Part shown: one piece after another, positions 58,590 to 64,000 of the stretch | Layout of the letters: each line of letters begins with the position of its first letter | Numbering within the stretch: the stretch's first letter is position 1 | Translations under genes and position numbers: made by a program | The notes under the pieces: model-generated | Seen by the model: only the letters and a program-made list of their open reading frames with translations | Databases searched by the model: none | What the model was told of the DNA's origin: nothing | NCBI GenBank assembly: GCA_006538405.1 | Contig: BJKQ01000006.1 | Location: forward strand, 2,627,001-2,691,000 | Direction: 5' to 3' | Origin: Hansfordia pulvinata | Lineage: Eukaryota; Ascomycota; Sordariomycetes; Xylariales | DNA length: 64,000 nt

Positions 58590-59874
58590 TCACAACGGTG
58601 CCTCGCGCACCCTCACGGCGTTGCCGCTCTCCCACTCTTTGATGTTGGGACTCACGGCGACCCCAATGCCGGCCCCCTGGTGCTGGTGCTGGTGCCACAA
58701 GGCTTCCTCGCTGGCCGCCGCCCCTGCCGCGGCGTGCCGGCTGTAAGGGTCGCCAGCGCTGCCTCCGCAGCCCATCTCGTAGTCGCCGTGGCGCGTGCCG
58801 GTCCGGCTGTTGGGGTGGTCCGTCTCGTCGGCGGTGCGGTGGTACCCGCCGCTTTTGGGTCCCGAGCCAGAGCCAGAGCCGGAGCCGGAGCCGCTTCCCC
58901 CGCTGCCACCGCTGTCCTTGCCGCCGCTTCCGCGACTGCCGCCCTCGCCGCGGAGCAGGCCGAAGAGCCCGCGCAGAGCCGGCAGGGACAGGGCGACGAT
59001 GGCTGTGCTGACCTCGACGTCGGACCAGATCATGACGACGGAGAAGTACCAGGTGGCGTCCTCGCGGGTTGAGGCGGGGACCATGGCGACGATGCGGGCG
59101 ACCGAGGTGGCGACGGCGAAGACGCCGAAGCACAGGACGAAGGCGAGGGCGGCCTTGCGGCGGGGGCTGGCCTGGACCGTCAGGACGATGCTGAGGGGCA
59201 GGAGCAGCACGATCGAGTCGCAGACAATGGTCATGGCGGCCGTGGTGATGAAGATGACGTTGGAACCCAGGCAGACGGCGCGGCCCGAGGCCAGCAGGGT
59301 CGGGTCCCACAGCGCGGCGAGCGGGACGCACTGCAGCGCGATGAGCAGGACCTGGGCGATGAAGACGGCGGTGATGAAGGCCAGGGACAGCTTGAGCCAC
59401 AGGCGGAAGCGGGGAATCTGGTTGAGGCGAGCGTAGAAGGCGAGCCCCGACACACGGCACAGGTACAACGCCACCATGTACGTGATCTGGGCCGACAGCA
59501 GCCACTTGTACATGGGCACCATGTCTGCAGCCGGGTCGAGGGCGTAGATGTGCCGGCCGGCGCCGTATTTGAGGACCTGGAAGGTGAGGGCCATGACGAC
59601 GATGTTGACGAGCTGTGTTATTAGAAGGGCGTCAGTAAGCGAGAGATAAAAAGAGCAAAAGGGACATATGACGTACTGTAGCACCACAGATGAATCCATC
59701 GTCCCAGCCAAACTCGCCCATCATACGGTGGCGCACCCAGATGCGCACGCACACGACGACCAGGGCAATGGCCGTCACGAAGCTGATGGCGATGCGCGCG
59801 GCCGGCCGCTGGTCCTCGGCCAGGAACTCGGGCGTCATCGGCGGAGTTGCCATGACGGTGTCGGGGGCCTTCAA
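58590..59874 (-). CDS. Fungal rhodopsin-domain integral membrane protein (SAT4/PTH11-like, 7 TM)
   Basis: Exons 59874-59677 and 59612-58590, intron GTACGT...ACAG of 64 nt, phase 0, 406 aa. Seven hydrophobic segments: RIAISFVTAIALVVVCVRIWV, LVNIVVMALTFQVL, WLLSAQITYMVALYL, LAFITAVFIAQVLLIALQ, VIFITTAAMTIVCDSIVLLLP, AALAFVLCFGVFAVATSVARIVAM and WSDVEVSTAIVALSLPALRGL. Family marks are GWDDGFI in loop 1, QCVPLAALWD after TM4, and a terminal LPALR. The cytoplasmic tail is Gly/Ser-rich, partly from expanded GSGSGS codons. The start could instead be Met8 (59853). Members include candidate surface receptors; they do not bind retinal, and the ligand and role of this one are unknown. Confidence 0.9.
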
Positions 59875-61538
59875 GTGAGATGGCGACGCCCAGACTCCAA
59901 ACCCCAGGCCTCGTGTGCGGGCGTTGTTTCTTTGTTTCTTGTTGTTATGTCGTCAAGTGTGCTTTCGGGCGAGTAGGGGGCGAGTAGGAGAGGGAGAAGA
60001 GGAAGAAGAAACGAGGCTTTCGAAGCCCATGTCGACAATGCCGCACGATTCGGTTCTCTGGTTTGTCCTAGCTCTGCTGACTCTCTAAAGCAGAGAGAGA
60101 GAGATAGAAAGGCTGCAGAGGGGCACTGATTCTGTGCTGCCAGTAATGAGCCCATGAAGACGGGCAATCGTTTTCACTCTTCGCTGCTACGCTTCCCACC
60201 AGAGCGAAGCGGGCGAGGGTACGTGTACCGGGTTGAGGGCACGAGTACGGAGTACTCGTAGGCAAGACGGCCACGAACGATCGGGAGCCCTATCCCGGCT
60301 TCTGGCGCAAGCGAGGAGCCACTCTGTGCCCCTGTCACGCACGCATCCCGCCCATGCTCCATGCTGGTGGAGATGGCGTGCCGAAGCCGTCGAGGTCTTC
60401 TTGTTGCAAGACTTGCAGGGCCGGGCGGGGGCCGCCGTCAGGCCCCCCTTTTCCTCCCTTCCCCCCTGTTCTTCACGAGTCGCGCGAGTACTCGTACGTA
60501 CTCGTACGAGTTCTCCGTTTTATGATGAGAGCAGAGCTGCTGCTTGCTGGCTGAAGGGTTACGGGTCCAATCCAGTGCCACACGCCGTTGGCGCTATAAA
60601 CACGCAGACGTCGTCCGTCACGGGGGCTTCCGAGTTAATCTGCTCTGACACCCTCTGTGCCGCTGTGCCGCTGTGCTGCTGTCCCGCTGTGGCACTTTGA
60701 TTTGCCGACTCGCGCGTGTCGCGCTCTGGATCCGCAAAGCCACCTTTTGTTATCATCACACTCAAGCGGGCCGTTCCTTGTTCTCCTAGTTAGTTCATTA
60801 GCCTCGTTGTCTCGACGCTGCTTCTCACTCGGCAAGCAAATCGCCCGTCCACGCGGACCTTTCCGCCACCAGGCGAAGAAGAGTTAAAACCGTGGCGGGC
60901 TTCACTTTAGCTTACCACGCTTACGAGTAGGGATCCCCGTAGTGGAGAGTGGGGGTAGCACTTGCAGCTTGTGGTAGTAGAGCCCTGGTCCGAACCCCTG
61001 TCGTTGCGTCTCTGCTGCAAATACCGTCTTCCGCCATTGGCTTGCTATCGCGCCTGCGCGGGAACGCTCCGGGGGTGTTCCCTGTCGAGTGCGACGCTGC
61101 AGAGCCGAGCAGTTGCCCAGTCGGGGTCAAGTCCGGCCCGCGAGAGCACCGGCAATGTAACGATGCGTGAGCTGAAGCGGACGGGTGAGCTGAAGAGAGT
61201 CGGCGATCGTCCGTCGTGTGGAGGAAAATGCCACTCTCCCACCTTCGTCACCGCAGCCGTGCCGCCACGTTCCTCATCTGACAAGCCCGGCAAGTGGGAA
61301 ACAAGAACAAGCACCTTTTCTGTTACACACACATCAACAGCACACATACCTCCACACACGCACACACACTAACAGCTTGGCCGGTTTGCGTACCCGCAGT
61401 GCAAAGAGCGCCTCCCGCTCCGTTGCGTCGCGTGTCGTGTCGCGTCGTGTCGTGCCGTGCCGTGCCGCCTTGTCCGCTTGCCGTGCGGGTGCAGTGCCGT
61501 TGTGTTGGGCATCCAAATCCACACCCCATCCGCCAATC
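59875..61538. other. Divergent intergenic region, rhodopsin-domain gene / P450
   Basis: No supported gene. Has the densest TACTCGTA cluster of the window (60243-60262 and 60484-60511), a TATAAAC at about 60595 and pentamer repeats just before the P450. Confidence 0.6.
61427..61470. repeat. Imperfect CGTGT/CGTGC pentamer repeat
   Basis: About eight to nine pentamer units, about 70-110 nt upstream of the P450 start codon. Confidence 0.8.
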
Positions 61539-63376
61539 ATGCGTGTCCTTGACTTCGCCCTCGACCTGTCGTGGCGCTCTTGCCTTCTCAAGCTCGCCGC
61601 CCTGTGCTTGGGTGCCGCCCTCCGGCGGCGATTTGCGCCGGCGATCCGCAATGTCCCCGGGCCGCTGTTGGCGTCGTGCTCCAGCCTGTGGCAGGTCTGG
61701 CAGCTGTGCAAAGGCCACACTGAGGAGGTCATGATCCGGCTGCATCGCCAGCATGGCCCCTTTGTGCGCATCTCCGAGAAGGAGGTCAGCGTCTGCCACC
61801 CGGACGCCATCAAGCTGCTGTTGCACGCCAACATTCCCAAGGTAAGTCTCGTCGTCGTCGTCGTCGTCGTCGTTTGCCTGTTCGTACATATGATAGTACC
61901 GGCTGAATGCTGACAGGCCCACCACCCAAGGGATCATGGTACTCCATCTTCAGCCTCCCCGACTACCGGTGCGTGAACCAGATGTCGGAGCTGGATCCCA
62001 AGAGACACATCCACAAGTCGAGGAACGTGGCCGCCGGCTATGCCCTGTCCAACATCATCAAGGCTGAGGCGCAGGTCGACGAGATAGTCGGCCTGCTGAC
62101 GGCCCAGCTCGATGAGCTGGCCCTCAACGACACACCCGTAGACTTTGATCGCTGGTTCAATTACTTCGCCTTCGACGTCCTCGGCGTCGTCACCTTCTCG
62201 CAGTCGTTCGGCTTCGTCGAGACGGGCACCGACATCCGGAGCGCCATCGCCAACACGCGCGCCCTGGCCCTCTACGTCGCCATCATGGGCCACTATGTCT
62301 GGCTGCACAACCTGACGCTCGGCAACCCGCTGCTGAGCCGCCTGGGGATTCAGCCGTCGTCCCACATCTTCGACACCTGCTTGGCCGCCATTCGCTCCCG
62401 TGAGGACAGCAAGGAGCGTACCGTCTACTCGGATATGATGGAGCGCTGGCTGGGTGTGCGCCGCCAGAACCCGGAGCGTATGGAAGAGTCCGAGATTTTC
62501 GGTGCCGCCGTCGCCAACGTCGGCGCCGGTGCCGACACCACCAGCGCCTCCCTGCAGGGCTTCTTCTACAATGTGATCCGCAACCCGGCGGTCCTGGCCC
62601 GCCTCCGTGCCGAGGTCGACGCCGCCCAGGCCCGCGGCGAGCTGTCCCGCATCGTCTCGTACGCCGAGGCCTCCAAGTTGCCCTATCTGCAGGCCTGCGT
62701 GAGTCTCGCCCGCCCCCATTGCCTCTTGGAATGCTCTACTGGCAACTGACATCATGGTGTGCTTTGCAGATCAAGGAGACATATCGCTGTCACTCGGCGG
62801 TGGCTACCGGCCTCCCGAGGGTTGCCCCAGCCGACGGCATCACCATCGGCGATCGGTTTTTCCCCGAAGGTGTAAGTTTTCGAATGCATCGTGTCGTTGG
62901 CTTCGTTCCTGAGTGATTGAATGGCTGACGACTGACACGTCTTGGCAGACGGTGCTGAGCGTGAACCCGTGGGTCTACCACAGGAACCCTGCATTCTTTG
63001 GCGAGGACGCAGACCAGTTCAGCCCCGAGCGTTGGATGGACCCGGACAGGGCCAGGCGCATGGATCAGTACCTCATCCACGTAAGTCGAGACACCCCGCC
63101 TTTCTGCGACTTCAGTCGTACCTCTCCTTGACGTCGGCTGAGAGCCGGTGCGTGGCTGACCTTTTGCCGACGCAGTGGGGTGCCGGATATAACCAGTGTC
63201 CCGGCCGTAACCTGGCGCACTTTGAGATCAGCAAGATAGCCGCGCAGGTGACGCGCGACTACGAGATGGAGCAGATCAGCCCGGGCAAGGACTGGACGTT
63301 CGAAACCCACTTCACCGCTGTGCCGTACGCCTGGCCGTGCCGGTTGCGCAAGAGAGCCGGCACGGGCCGCGGGTGA
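61539..63376 (+). CDS. Cytochrome P450 monooxygenase (E-class, membrane-anchored)
   Basis: Heme-thiolate monooxygenase; substrate unknown, loosely like the pisatin demethylase/benzoate hydroxylase-type fungal P450s. Five exons: 61539-61841, 61931-62698, 62770-62871, 62949-63080, 63176-63376, 501 aa, all in phase. The N-terminal anchor is LKLAALCLGAAL, followed by the hinge NVPGPLLAS. I-helix: VGAGADTTSAS. K-helix: KETYR (ExxR). PERW: FSPERWMD. Heme loop: WGAGYNQCPGRNL, Cys axial ligand, with W and N where F and R are usual. Intron 1 contains a TCG trinucleotide tract. Its acceptor was placed at CCCAAG (61930) because this gives NIPKGSWYSIFSLPDYR; the nearer TGACAG (61916) is out of phase. It stands alone, without biosynthetic partners. 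Confidence 0.93.
61849..61873. repeat. (TCG)8 tract within P450 intron 1
   Basis: Uninterrupted trinucleotide repeat immediately after the 5' splice site. Confidence 0.9.
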
Positions 63377-64000
63377 TGGCTCAGTGCGCGTGGTAATTGG
63401 ATGTCTTCTTTCTTGTATCTCTTCGAGGGTTATCGAGGGGTCGCCGTCCGCTAGGAGCCAGTACATTACTCGTAGGTAGGTAATTACCTAGGCACCTGAC
63501 AGAGTAGCCATACCGGTTCCAAGCATCTAACGCATACGGAGTACTTTGAAATCGTAGTCGATCCAGTCTTGAGACGGTCGGTATGAGGCGTGTGAGGGTC
63601 TCGTGCAGAAATGCCCGAGTGGAGGTGAGATCATCCTTGACAAAAGTTCGACTGATCTGGTTAGACAGGAGGTTTCGTCAGCATCGCTTAACCACTGATC
63701 AAGGTTTCGGTGAGTACCTAGTTGGGACGATGCGGATACCGGGACGAGTACATGTACTCGTACGGACACCCCCCAGAATGTGGTCGGGCAAAAATGTCGA
63801 GACCCAAGGACCAGGGGAGGGAGGGCAGGGGCGTTGGTTCCTTGCATGCACGGATGCCGCCCTGCGTGGCGATCCATGTGCGTTCGAATCGTGGGACCGG
63901 GCAGAGTGTCGGGCAGGGACCAGGCAAGCTGGGATCGCGCGAACGGTAGCGGAAGCCTGGCTGCACGATACTCGTACTGCGTGAGCGATGTGACCAGGAC
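63377..64000. other. 3' flank of the P450, no supported gene
   Basis: Contains TAGGTAGGTAATTACCTAGG (about 63473-63492) and the palindrome-like GACGAGTACATGTACTCGTAC at about 63743-63763 (the first 20 bases lie within a longer inverted repeat). Short ORFs only. Confidence 0.6.

Noticed and set aside
58590..63376. Biosynthetic gene cluster (rhodopsin-domain protein plus P450)
   Set aside because: No polyketide synthase, peptide synthetase, terpene enzyme, transporter or zinc-cluster regulator in or near the pair.

Overview
This is nuclear DNA of a filamentous ascomycete (Pezizomycotina), most likely a sordariomycete-like fungus. Genes carry short GT-AG introns (57-131 nt where phases can be checked) and lie on both strands with long GC-rich spacers. 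The families are typical fungal ones (fungal rhodopsin-domain membrane protein, HHE protein, fungal P450). The first 4.1 kb is extremely AT-rich, with almost no CpA/TpG, as expected for repeat-induced point mutation (RIP).

Layout. 1-~4.1 kb: a RIP-degraded Ty3/gypsy retrotransposon on the minus strand, cut by the left edge. Reverse transcriptase, RNase H and the start of integrase can still be read through the stops. 4.1-17.8 kb: a small secreted cyanovirin-N-like protein (-), a GT17 glycosyltransferase (-), a secreted GH37 trehalase (+), a GNAT acetyltransferase (-) and the ER-Golgi cargo receptor ERV46 (+). 17.8-25.7 kb: about 8 kb with no gene I can support. 25.7-34 kb: a Nif1/Dsf2-like Sel1-repeat protein (+), an L-threonine-aldolase-type PLP enzyme (-) and proteasome beta-2 PUP1 (-). 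34.8-48 kb: nucleoporin NUP159 (+), cytoplasmic dynein intermediate chain (-), ATP synthase subunit e (+) and a hemerythrin-like HHE protein (-). 50.4-64 kb: oligosaccharyltransferase catalytic subunit STT3 (+), a large unrecognised protein with a CxxC/CxxC motif (+), a fungal rhodopsin-domain membrane protein (-) and a cytochrome P450 (+).

Most genes are housekeeping and functionally unrelated: secretion and glycosylation (ERV46, STT3, GT17), proteasome, nuclear pore, dynein motor and ATP synthase. There is no convincing biosynthetic cluster. Accessory content is concentrated at the left end (RIP relic, secreted lectin-like protein) and the right end (rhodopsin-domain protein plus P450).

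Two patterns cut across the window. First, nine of the 16 protein genes break frame at a short C or G run, and in nearly all cases adding one base to the run restores the conserved protein. This hits genes expected to be essential (STT3 twice), so systematic homopolymer under-calling in the assembly is more likely than pseudogenes. CDS coordinates below span these breaks. Second, the spacers, but apparently not the exons, are littered with TACGAGTA/TACTCGTA and with CCTA/TAGG tandem motifs.
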